Below are positions 7,175-13,411 of a DNA stretch of 52,525 nucleotides, piece after piece. This stretch comes from an uncultured Veillonellaceae bacterium. Lineage in GTDB: Bacteria > Bacillota > Negativicutes > Veillonellales > Dialisteraceae. The position numbers and the translations under genes are program-made. The stretch's first letter is position 1. The number at the start of each line of letters is the position of its first letter. Where the stretch lies: contig CAKMIA010000010.1 of assembly GCA_927353735.1 (NCBI GenBank), positions 1 to 52,525 on the forward strand. The letters run 5' to 3'. The notes under the pieces were generated by a model. That model worked only from the letters and a program-made list of their open reading frames with translations. It was not told the DNA's origin and ran no database searches.

Positions 7175-8218
7175 TCAGAGCGACGCCTCTTTCGATTCGT
7201 AAGGAATACCGGCAAAAGATTTCAAAACCGCCTCGAAGATCACCTTCGCGCCGCGGCAGGGGACCGCCATACCGATCTGTCGGCGGACCTCTTCCTTTCG
7301 GCCTTCAAATACAAAATCATCAGGAAAAGTCTGAAGCCGGGCCCGTTCCCGATTGGTCAGAGCCCGCGGCTCGCTCCAATGATAGATATGCGTGCCGCCT
7401 CCGCCGGAACCGGTCACCGTATATGCAGGCCGGTCAGGATCAAGACGGCGATAGATCATGCTCATCTTTGCCCCCTTCACATTAAGCCGGAGCTCTTCTG
7501 GAAGGTCAGCATTAAATGCGTTCTCACCGGGGCGGATGTAGGACAGCCGCCGGACGACTGTTGGGGACATATTCGTTTTCTCATTGTTCGGCGCGTCCGC
7601 CGGGATAGGCGGGACCTCGATCGCGTGACGGCAGGATACATCCAGCCCGGCATACGGTGCAGGGGACGGCACGCGGAACGTGACAGAAATATCCTCTCGG
7701 ATACCGACTATAATAATACGATGCCGCGCCTGCGGCACGCCGTATTCCTCAAAGCGGTACAAATTCGGGACAATCCGATATCCGGCTTCAGTAAGCTCCT
7801 TAAGAATAAGAGAAAAGGCCCGTCCGTTGTTCGCGGACTTGAGACCGCTCACATTTTCCGCTAAAAACCACTTCGGACGGAAAAGCTTCAACGCCTTTAC
7901 ACCGTAAGAATAAAGCGGCCCAAACGTACCGGACAACCCTTTCTGCTCACCGACACTACTGTAATCATTGCAGGGGAATCCGAAAGCCAGCGCATCAATA
8001 GGAGAAAGCTGCGACATGTCAAAAGTACGGATATCTCCCTGATACACCGTTTCCGGTGCTTCGGGGCAGATATTCCGGCGATACGTATCACAAGTAGGTC
8101 CGTCATAGTCATTCGCCCAGGCATGAACGATACGATCGCCGGTCCCGATATCCGCATGAAGCGCGCCCCAGGCAAGGCCGCCGGGACCGCAGAAAAGCTC
8201 ACCAAGTCTGTATATCAT
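7175..8218 (-). CDS. DNA (cytosine-5) methyltransferase
   Basis: A 347-aa C5-methyltransferase with the motifs in normal order: motif I LFCGPGG (residues 8-14), motif IV GFPC with catalytic Cys83, motif VI ENV, motif VIII QARHRIIIVG, motif IX NRERARLQTFP, and motif X QIGMAVP (usually QIGNAVP). It transfers a methyl group from SAM to cytosine and is presumably the protective half of the restriction system at 5526. Its start overlaps the vsr stop by 4 bp, so vsr and the methylase form one minus-strand operon. Target sequence cannot be read from the protein. Confidence 0.93.
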   Translation of the reverse strand: MIYRLGELFCGPGGLAWGALHADIGTGDRIVHAWANDYDGPTCDTYRRNICPEAPETVYQGDIRTFDMSQLSPIDALAFGFPCNDYSSVGEQKGLSGTFGPLYSYGVKALKLFRPKWFLAENVSGLKSANNGRAFSLILKELTEAGYRIVPNLYRFEEYGVPQARHRIIIVGIREDISVTFRVPSPAPYAGLDVSCRHAIEVPPIPADAPNNEKTNMSPTVVRRLSYIRPGENAFNADLPEELRLNVKGAKMSMIYRRLDPDRPAYTVTGSGGGGTHIYHWSEPRALTNRERARLQTFPDDFVFEGRKEEVRRQIGMAVPCRGAKVIFEAVLKSFAGIPYESKEASL

Positions 8219-8640
8219 CCTGTCTCCTTCTTCGGCGGCACATAAGAAAGGATCTCATGGACCACCGCATCCAATTCCCGCCTGATCCGGCTCTCCCAAA
8301 AACGGAGAACGAGCCACCCGTCCTCCGTAAGCAGGTCATTGACTTCCTCATCCCGCTCTTTATTGCGGCGGATCTTCGGAAGCCAGTACTCCCTTCTGCT
8401 TTTCAAATCACGAGAAATCTTCTCCATATCGCGGCCGTGAAAAAAATCTCCATCCACAAAAATCGCGATGCGTCCGCGGGATATTACGATATCCGGCCTG
8501 CCCGGAAGCCGCGGATCATTCTTCCGATACCTCACACCGGCCTTCCAGAGAGCGCGCCGGAGCATCAGCTCCGGTCTGGTGTCCCGGCTTCTGATATGGC
8601 TCATATTTTTATGGCGCTGCTCTTTTGTAAGATTATCCAT
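8215..8640 (-). CDS. vsr: Very short patch repair endonuclease
   Basis: A 141-aa Vsr protein that nicks next to T:G mismatches formed when 5-methylcytosine deaminates. Family signatures are the N-terminal MSHIRSRDTRPE block, GRPDIVI with the catalytic Asp, and IAIFVDGDFFHGR. The ATG at 8640 is preferred over GTG at 8646 because GAGGAG lies 8 nt upstream. It is the first gene of the vsr-methylase operon, which is the usual partnership of Vsr with C5 methylases. Confidence 0.93.
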   Translation of the reverse strand: MDNLTKEQRHKNMSHIRSRDTRPELMLRRALWKAGVRYRKNDPRLPGRPDIVISRGRIAIFVDGDFFHGRDMEKISRDLKSRREYWLPKIRRNKERDEEVNDLLTEDGWLVLRFWESRIRRELDAVVHEILSYVPPKKETG

Positions 8641-8845
8641 AAACACGGCTCCTCAATTCTAAAAAATTATACCTGACGAAAAAGACCATAGCAAATTTTA
8701 CAAAAAACGAAGGGACGATAAGAACTCCAGCAGACAGGATCGAATGGGCAATATCAGACAGACTGCGCTCATATTCCAATGTTGTTATTATGATACATAT
8801 AAATATTTTTTATCACGTAAAAAAGTAAAATAATGTAATAGTACA

Positions 8846-8874
8846 TTGTAATATGTATTTAAATAATGTACAAT
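8846..8874 (+). promoter_or_regulatory. Diverged module-type promoter
   Basis: TTGTAA, exactly 17 bp, TACAAT. The flanking 8777-8885 stretch aligns end to end with the AT-rich half of the five-copy module (CAATGT, CATATAAA-TTTTTTA, TACATTG, ATATGT all in register), so it is a decayed sixth promoter copy lacking the GC-rich half. It points right, toward two hairpins and a terminator, with no convincing ORF. Confidence 0.55.
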
Positions 8875-8880
8875 ATAAAT

Positions 8881-8975
8881 ATGCAAGACAAAGACCCGGC
8901 TTCTCATGGAAGCCGTCCGATACATCATTCTTTCTTTCCATAGAAAAAGGCGGCACTTGATGCCGTCTTTTTCTA
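8881..8975 (+). ncRNA. Candidate small RNA complementary to the shared leader
   Basis: About 95 nt are expected between the promoter at 8846-8874 and a terminator at 8942-8974. It contains a hairpin (CGGCTTC 8897-8903, GAAGCCG 8909-8915), then an unpaired pyrimidine tract TTCTTTCTTTCC (8928-8939). That tract is perfectly complementary to GGAAAGAAAGAA in the ribosome-binding leaders at 39-50, 9249-9260, 43435-43446 and 49670-49681, and matches 11 of 12 in the leader of copy D. The arrangement suggests a trans-acting RNA that masks ribosome binding sites. The alternative is an inverted leader relic with a 46-codon minus-strand ORF. No RNA family is recognised. Confidence 0.4.
8942..8974. terminator. 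Terminator upstream of module copy B
   Basis: AGAAAAAGGCGGCA, loop CTTGA, TGCCGTCTTTTTCT is a near-perfect hairpin with a T-tract. It insulates module B from upstream transcription and would end the candidate small RNA. Confidence 0.8.
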
Positions 8976-8999
8976 TGCCCGAAATTATCAAAAAAAACA

Positions 9000-9269
9000 G
9001 GGTAATGAAGATGAACTCCTTCCTGAGGCGGGGGTGAGTCGGTGACATCATCGGCGCTGGCGTGTTTCTCCGTCGGGTTGGTGATGGGCTGCGCCCATGT
9101 TCGGTAATGTCAATATACCATGTATAAAGAATTTTTATAGCAATTTCTTGTAATTTCCTGTGATATTACATTGCGATATGTGTTATTATTTGATATAATA
9201 GAATCAAGAAATGAGGGACACACCACACACACAACGCCCCTCCGGTTTGGAAAGAAAGAAGGAATCATC
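9000..9269 (+). promoter_or_regulatory. Module copy B (promoter of ardA copy 2)
   Basis: One of five ~265-bp near-identical elements. The GC-rich half holds the hairpin ATGGGC-TGC-GCCCAT (9084-9098). The AT-rich half has CATGTATAAAGAATTTTTATAG. The dyad TGTAAT-N10-ATTACA ends at the -35 TTGCGA (9171-9176). The 17-bp spacer leads to TATAAT (9194-9199). The leader starts GAGGG, has a CA-repeat loop and closes with CCCTC, then GGAAAGAAAGAAGGAA precedes the ATG. Confidence 0.85.
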
Positions 9270-9797
9270 ATGATCATCAATGTAATGCACATCCTGGCTT
9301 ATGTGGGAAAAGAAGAAGGAAGCACAAAAATGCTGCGGCTTCCGACGGATGAAGAGACGATCAGAAAAACGCTGGAAGAGATCGGCTGCCAGAATAGCAG
9401 CGAATGCATAATTGCGGCTTCTTCTTTCTGTGCTGCTGATACCGGCGATGATACAGTTATGCTTTTCCGTCCCCATAAAACGGATGATGTATACGAACTG
9501 AACAAAATCGCGGCTGATGTTGAGAAGCTGGACACGGAAGAAGCCCACACACTGGCGGCGTATATTGAAATCTATGGCGAGAGTCTGGAAGAGATCCGGT
9601 ATGCTCTTGACCACATGGACGACCTCATTTTCTATGACGGCTACACCATGGAAGGGCTGGCGGAAGAGTTTATCAACGAGGGCGTATACGGGGACATCCC
9701 GGAAGAAGCGCTCAAATACATCAATTATGAAAAAGTCGCCGACGATCTGTATGACGATTACAGCGAAACATTCTACGGCGTTCTCGCCACGGCATAA
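9270..9797 (+). CDS. ArdA-like antirestriction protein (copy 2)
   Basis: A 175-aa, very acidic paralogue of the ArdA at 60. The C-terminal core is conserved (YDGYTMEGLAEEFINEGVYGDIPEEALKYINYEKVADDL, ending in a GV motif). The N-terminal NLAAYNEG block is replaced by ILAYVGKEEG, and the middle is diverged. Such divergence suggests a different target spectrum or binding to a different defence protein. It is the first gene after module copy B, with GAAAGAAGGAA before the ATG. The next gene, at 9883, is probably in the same transcript. Confidence 0.82.
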   Translation: MIINVMHILAYVGKEEGSTKMLRLPTDEETIRKTLEEIGCQNSSECIIAASSFCAADTGDDTVMLFRPHKTDDVYELNKIAADVEKLDTEEAHTLAAYIEIYGESLEEIRYALDHMDDLIFYDGYTMEGLAEEFINEGVYGDIPEEALKYINYEKVADDLYDDYSETFYGVLATA

Positions 9798-9806
9798 GAT
9801 AAATCC

Positions 9807-9839
9807 GGCCGCCGCCCGGCGGCCGCCCCGTTAAGGGGC
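9807..9839 (+). terminator. Paired hairpins after ardA copy 2
   Basis: GGCCGCC-N4-GGCGGCC is followed directly by GCCCC-N5-GGGGC. This is the same design as after ardA copy 1 and lacks a strong T-tract, so it may act as an attenuator or mRNA-end stabiliser between ardA and the next gene. Confidence 0.5.
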
Positions 9840-9882
9840 AGAAAACACCCACACACGCAAAAGAAGGAAAGGAAAAATCATC

Positions 9883-10425
9883 ATGAAATATATGCCCATG
9901 AATGAAAAAAGCAGAGACTACAGCGCTTTTGAAGGGGCGCTCCTCAAAATGTTCCAGAAGAAAAAATCTCCGCTCCACCCGGAGGCGTTCCGTCAGTGGG
10001 AAAAACCGGTCTATTATACGGCAGCCGATAAAAAGGGACATTCTTATATAGGTACGGCGATGTTTATGATTCGTTTTGATATAAAAAATTCGCTCCTCAA
10101 TTTCCAGCGCAGCGGTCTGGAACACAGAGAAGCGGACAAAACGATCAACGCGATCGCCAGAGAAAACGCGAGGGAATATGACGGTGAATGCGGAAGTGAC
10201 GGCGAATGGATAGGGGAGGATGAAAAGAAAAAATATTTTCTTTTCCGCGTGAAAGGAACGGGAACGATTCTTCACTATCGCAAAAATTTGATCAAATTGC
10301 TTCCTCATGATTTTTCCGCTCCTGGCTGGATTTGGAAATGCGATTTTTCCACCGGTGTACTTACCTGCTACGAAGGCTGGCGGGCGGAACCGGCAGCGCT
10401 CGTTGCTTCCACCCGGTGGCCGTAA
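9883..10425 (+). CDS. Unknown protein in the ardA copy 2 operon
   Basis: A 180-aa protein of unknown family, charged and aromatic-rich, with no signal peptide or membrane segment. Notable stretches are PVYYTAADKKGHSYIGTAMFM and GAPGW-like FSAPGWIWKCDF near the C-terminus. The AAGAAGGAAAGGA ribosome binding site and ATCATCATG start match other establishment genes. Because it follows an ArdA paralogue under module B, an anti-defence or establishment role is inferred from position only. Confidence 0.65.
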   Translation: MKYMPMNEKSRDYSAFEGALLKMFQKKKSPLHPEAFRQWEKPVYYTAADKKGHSYIGTAMFMIRFDIKNSLLNFQRSGLEHREADKTINAIARENAREYDGECGSDGEWIGEDEKKKYFLFRVKGTGTILHYRKNLIKLLPHDFSAPGWIWKCDFSTGVLTCYEGWRAEPAALVASTRWP

Positions 10426-10442
10426 TCGGGGAAATTTAAATA

Positions 10443-10492
10443 CATATCAGCCATTTATATCACATGAAAAAGTGATATAAATGGCTGATATG
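10443..10492. repeat. Perfect 21-bp inverted repeat
   Basis: Arms 10443-10463 (starting CATATCAGCC) and 10472-10492 (ending GGCTGATATG) are perfectly complementary, with an 8-nt loop ATGAAAAA. There is no T-tract after either arm, so it is not a classical terminator. It could be a cruciform, an operator or an RNA end. It lies between the unknown gene at 9883 and the toxin-antitoxin promoter region. Confidence 0.8.
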
Positions 10493-10601
10493 ATAATATT
10501 ATTATTTCTCCGAAAAAAGAAGAAAAACACTTTTGCTTCACAATGTATATCATTTGTTTTGCATTTGTGGTATTATTAAAAAGAAACAGGAGGTGCATAC
10601 A

Positions 10602-10871
10602 ATGAAAACTGCAAACGTTAATATACGAATTACGCCGGAACTTAAATCCGCCGTGGAAAATCTGTATGCGGAATTTGGAATGAGCCTGTCCGATGCAGTC
10701 AATATTTTCTTTCACAAATCGCTTCTTGTCGGCGGGCTTCCGTTTGATCTGCGCCAGCCGCGCTATAACGCAGAGGTTGAAGCAGCGATGCAGGAAGCGC
10801 GGGAAATAAAAGCGGGCAAACGGGAAGCTAAAGTATATACAAGTATCGAGGATTTTAAAAATGATCTATAA
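10602..10871 (+). CDS. relB: RelB/DinJ-family antitoxin
   Basis: An 89-aa antitoxin with an N-terminal ribbon-helix-helix (VNIRITPELKSAVENLYAEFGMSLSDAVNIFF) and a C-terminal toxin-neutralising tail. Of the possible starts, the ATG at 10602 is chosen because AGGAGG lies 8 nt upstream. Its 3' end overlaps the toxin gene by 11 bp. Dimers would bind the operon promoter and, with the toxin, autoregulate it. The pair stabilises the plasmid by post-segregational killing. Confidence 0.9.
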   Translation: MKTANVNIRITPELKSAVENLYAEFGMSLSDAVNIFFHKSLLVGGLPFDLRQPRYNAEVEAAMQEAREIKAGKREAKVYTSIEDFKNDL

Positions 10872-11136
10872 ATTCTCGACTACCACCCAATTTAAAAGAG
10901 ACATAAAACGGATGAAAAAACGCGGAGCGGATTTAGATAAAATGTACACCGTGATCGATCATCTTCTAAACGGGGACTTGCCCGCCCGATATCGTGACCA
11001 CGCGCTGGTGGGTGACTATATCGGCTTCCGAGAATGCCACATCGAGCCGGATTGGCTGCTGGTTTATACGATCGACGGGGACGAGTTGATCTTGACCGCC
11101 ATCGCCACCGGCTCGCATTCAGATCTATTCAATTAA
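10861..11136 (+). CDS. YafQ-family mRNA interferase toxin
   Basis: A 91-aa RelE-superfamily toxin of the YafQ branch, which cleaves mRNA in the ribosome. The diagnostic C-terminal half is complete: DHALVGDYIGFRECHIEPDWLLVY, then TGSHSDLF with the catalytic-type His86. It overlaps the antitoxin gene and is followed by a strong terminator at 11143-11174, so the pair is a closed unit. It appears intact. Confidence 0.92.
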   Translation: MIYKFSTTTQFKRDIKRMKKRGADLDKMYTVIDHLLNGDLPARYRDHALVGDYIGFRECHIEPDWLLVYTIDGDELILTAIATGSHSDLFN

Positions 11137-11142
11137 AGCCCC

Positions 11143-11174
11143 AAAAAAGACGGTATCCCGGATACCGTCTTTTT
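11143..11174. terminator. Terminator of the toxin-antitoxin operon
   Basis: AAAAAAGACGGTATCC paired with GGATACCGTCTTTTT, with a 2-nt inner loop. Bidirectional design. Confidence 0.9.
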
Positions 11175-11215
11175 CCGTGTGCGGAATAATCATCAAAAGA
11201 AGAAAAACGCAAAAA

Positions 11216-11236
11216 TTCGGCCCTTACAGGGCCGAA
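11216..11236. terminator. Small hairpin downstream of the toxin gene
   Basis: TTCGGCCC, loop TTACA, GGGCCGAA. A-tract on the left and AAAATC on the right give it weak terminator features on the minus strand. Confidence 0.4.
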
Positions 11237-11379
11237 AATCGTTTCATGGCTCCAATTATACTGAGAAAGCAGAAAACAGTCTGCCATACGCCGAAATCAA
11301 AGGAATTCAGGGTGGGAAAGAAAGAGGAAAAGGCTGCAAAATTCATACACAAACGTTTCCGGTCTGAAAAATTCTTTTC

Positions 11380-11680
11380 TTCCTCATCAAAAAAAACAAT
11401 AAATAAAAAAAGAGAGAGTTGTTCACAAAAAGGCATGCCCCTACTAAGTAATTATAAGAGATTATAAGTATTACAAGAGGGAGCCCGCCAGCCCAGACAC
11501 CGTGGGGCCTCGCGGGCACGGTGCGCCACCGTTTCAGCGCAAAAGCGCCACCGTTTCAGCGCACCAGCGCCACCATTTCAGCGCACCAGCGCCACCGTTT
11601 CAGCGCGAATAACTTCTCCAAACCACCGACTTATTCACAAAAAGAAGAGGAAATTGCACGAACAACAGAGTTATTCACGT
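11380..11680. other. Second origin region (oriV2)
   Basis: A gene-free stretch at the 3' side of the minus-strand repA. From left to right: an AT-rich segment (11390-11480, with repeated TTATAAG-type runs), a DnaA-box-like TTGTTCACA (11419-11427), four 22-bp iterons (11523-11610), then TTATTCACA (11631-11639) and TTATTCACG (11671-11679), each one or two mismatches from TTATCCACA. This is the composition of an iteron- and DnaA-dependent origin. The remaining sequence from 11237 to 11380 shows nothing I can name. Confidence 0.72.
11523..11610 (+). repeat. Four 22-bp iterons of the RepA_C replicon
   Basis: Four direct copies of GCGCCACCGTTTCAGCGC plus four variable bases, at 11523, 11545, 11567 and 11589, with exact 22-bp period and one internal substitution (copy 3, G to A). 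The 22-bp period puts sites two helical turns apart, as expected for initiator binding. Confidence 0.88.
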
Positions 11681-11751
11681 TGACAATATTCGGCCGGGCC
11701 TGTGAAACGGTGAAAAACTCCCCTGCACAGCCGTGCAGGGGAAAAGAGCAT

Positions 11752-11780
11752 AAAAAAACGGCAGACACAAGGTCTGCCGT
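11752..11780 (-). terminator. Terminator of repA and the T4SS operon
   Basis: On the minus strand, ACGGCAGAC, loop of 5, GTCTGCCGT is followed by a T-tract. It lies a few bases after the repA stop and ends the long minus-strand transfer transcript. A second hairpin, CCCCTGCAC/GTGCAGGGG (11720-11741), follows it. Confidence 0.88.
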
Positions 11781-11783
11781 TGC

Positions 11784-12632
11784 CTATTCAAACGGAGCAT
11801 CCCCGCTCCGCGAATCATCCCTCAAAAAGAAATCCGACGGGTACAGGGTAAATCCGTCTGATTCAGATTTATAAGAAATCCCGTTTGTCATATACCGGAT
11901 CGCTTCCATATGTCCCAGAAACGCCTCCTTAAAGGCCCGCGTGCGGGCGTAGTTGGAACCAAACTGGACAGAGAGCTGCTCCCAGGAAATCTTTACCGGC
12001 TTTTTGAGGTAGGACAGCCGGTAAGAAAGCCAGATAAAAAGATCAATCGCCATGGGAGCCTTGCGGAGCTGCCGCAGCGCCCGGAGATCTACCGGCACCG
12101 GTGCCGACGTGATCTCATTGAAAAACGTCTCCGAAAGCACGATGGACGGGGGAATTTTCCCTTTTTTTGAGAATACCGAACCGCCCACCTTTTTCGGCTG
12201 CCACATCAAATGTGCCTCGTCGGCGACGACCATATTGCGGATATCTTTCCGATGAACCGTCTCCCCGTTCTCTTCCGTATCATCCTCATAACGGAGAGAA
12301 ATGAAACAGCCGAAAAGCAGATCGATCTGCCGCCGGAGCCGCGTGATATCCCCGCGGGGGCCGCCGGTGCGGTGAAGCCCCAGCTCCTCAAGAAAAGCGG
12401 AAAGAGAATCACCGAGATAAAGCGTTCTCGAATGGGTCTTCACCGCCTCCGTCGTTATCCAGCTCATCACCAGCCGGGGAATACTCCCATAAGGAAGCCC
12501 GTCCGGGCTGTACAAAATCAGCCGGTACTTTCCCGCCCGGCGGATGAACTCCCGCCCGGCGCGGGCGGAATAAGGAAGGCTTGCCTGTACGAACGAACAG
12601 GGCATCAGGCCGAATTTCTTCTTATCTGTCAT
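11784..12632 (-). CDS. repA: RepA_C-family replication initiator (second replicon)
   Basis: A 282-aa initiator of the plasmid RepA_C type (pSa/pVS1-like). Signatures: GLPYGSIPRLVMSWITTEA, LYLGDSLSAFLEELGL, LRRQIDLLFG, LSETFFNEI, VPVDLRALRQLRKAPMAIDLFIWLSYRL and WEQLSVQFGSNY. It would bind the 22-bp iterons downstream at 11523-11610. The ATG overlaps the stop of the upstream VirB5-like gene (ATGA), with AAGGAG 9 nt upstream inside that gene. The initiator is therefore translationally coupled to the last T4SS gene, an unusual link between transfer and copy number. The plasmid has a second, unrelated initiator at 3701. Confidence 0.87.
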   Translation of the reverse strand: MTDKKKFGLMPCSFVQASLPYSARAGREFIRRAGKYRLILYSPDGLPYGSIPRLVMSWITTEAVKTHSRTLYLGDSLSAFLEELGLHRTGGPRGDITRLRRQIDLLFGCFISLRYEDDTEENGETVHRKDIRNMVVADEAHLMWQPKKVGGSVFSKKGKIPPSIVLSETFFNEITSAPVPVDLRALRQLRKAPMAIDLFIWLSYRLSYLKKPVKISWEQLSVQFGSNYARTRAFKEAFLGHMEAIRYMTNGISYKSESDGFTLYPSDFFLRDDSRSGDAPFE

Positions 12633-13402
12633 CGCGGCAGCTCCTTCATGCGGTACTCTTCCCGATTCTGTAGATACATCGGGTCATCCGGGGGCGGCAC
12701 GGAGAAAGAATTTTCCATGCGGAACATTCCCTCTTCTGCCCGCAGATTCTGCTCCATGAGCTGTTCTTCATAATCCGTCATGGAGCCTGCGGCCCTCACG
12801 GCCGTAAGCGTATTCTTCCCGGCCGCGGCCGCCGCGGAAAGCATGGCTTTCTTCTGCTGAACGGAATAATTGCTGCCCTCCGTGAGGCCGCCGGTGATCG
12901 CCGCCGTATCCTCATACAGATTCTCCGTGAACGCCTGCGCGTCCGTACCGGTGTCCGCTCCGGCCATAAACTCCTCTTCATGCTGATCGAGAAGCCGCCG
13001 CATATTCTCCTTCCGCGCCCGGCCGGTATTTCCCTCTTCAAGAAGATCAAACTCTGTGCGCCGCCGGATCTCCGCGCGGATCTCCTCAACGCTCTCCGCG
13101 CCGAGGAGCGCCGACGACGGGCTCTTGAGAAAGCTCCGGTCGATATCCTCCGAAAGATTCCCTATGGCACGGGAGAGCTCCGACCACGAAGCCGTCATCT
13201 CCTGTGTCAGCTTCGTGATCGTCTCGTACTGCTGATAGATCTCCGTCTGCTTCGCCGTCTCAATCGCCTGCTTGATCCGGTTCTGAATATCCTGAATCGA
13301 GCCGCCGTGAAACCGGGCCGAAACCGGCCCCGCGGCGAGTGCCGCCGCGAGAAGCGCTGCTCCGAAGACCGCCGCGGCGCGGCGGAACAAACATCTTTCC
13401 AT
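12629..13402 (-). CDS. VirB5/TrbJ-like exported protein (second copy)
   Basis: A 257-aa protein with a cleavable signal peptide (cleavage after VSA near residue 29) and a long helical body (IQDIQNRIKQAIETAKQTEIYQQYETITKLTQEM), as in TrbJ/VirB5 minor pilins. It is the second such protein of the locus; the first is at 15799. It lies between the M23-VirB6 fusion and repA. VirB5 proteins sit at the pilus tip and contact recipients. A GAGGTGATC ribosome binding site precedes the ATG. Family assignment rests on helical pattern, signal and position rather than a strict motif. Confidence 0.7.
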   Translation of the reverse strand: MERCLFRRAAAVFGAALLAAALAAGPVSARFHGGSIQDIQNRIKQAIETAKQTEIYQQYETITKLTQEMTASWSELSRAIGNLSEDIDRSFLKSPSSALLGAESVEEIRAEIRRRTEFDLLEEGNTGRARKENMRRLLDQHEEEFMAGADTGTDAQAFTENLYEDTAAITGGLTEGSNYSVQQKKAMLSAAAAAGKNTLTAVRAAGSMTDYEEQLMEQNLRAEEGMFRMENSFSVPPPDDPMYLQNREEYRMKELPR

Positions 13403-13411
13403 GAGATCACC

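Noticed and set aside
8788..8928. A 46-codon minus-strand ORF starting ATGATG at 8928
   Set aside because: It runs through AT-rich promoter-like DNA, giving a Y/V/L-rich product, and its AAAGAAAG upstream tract is a weak ribosome binding site. The plus-strand promoter, hairpin and terminator explain the region better.
11523..11610. 22-bp direct repeats considered as a CRISPR array
   Set aside because: There are no unique spacers; units are contiguous with only four variable bases, and no cas genes are present.
11521..11874. Plus-strand ORF across the 22-bp repeats, which could look like a repeat protein
   Set aside because: The 22-bp period is not a multiple of 3, so the repeats are not coding. 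They fit iterons next to DnaA-box-like sites and repA.
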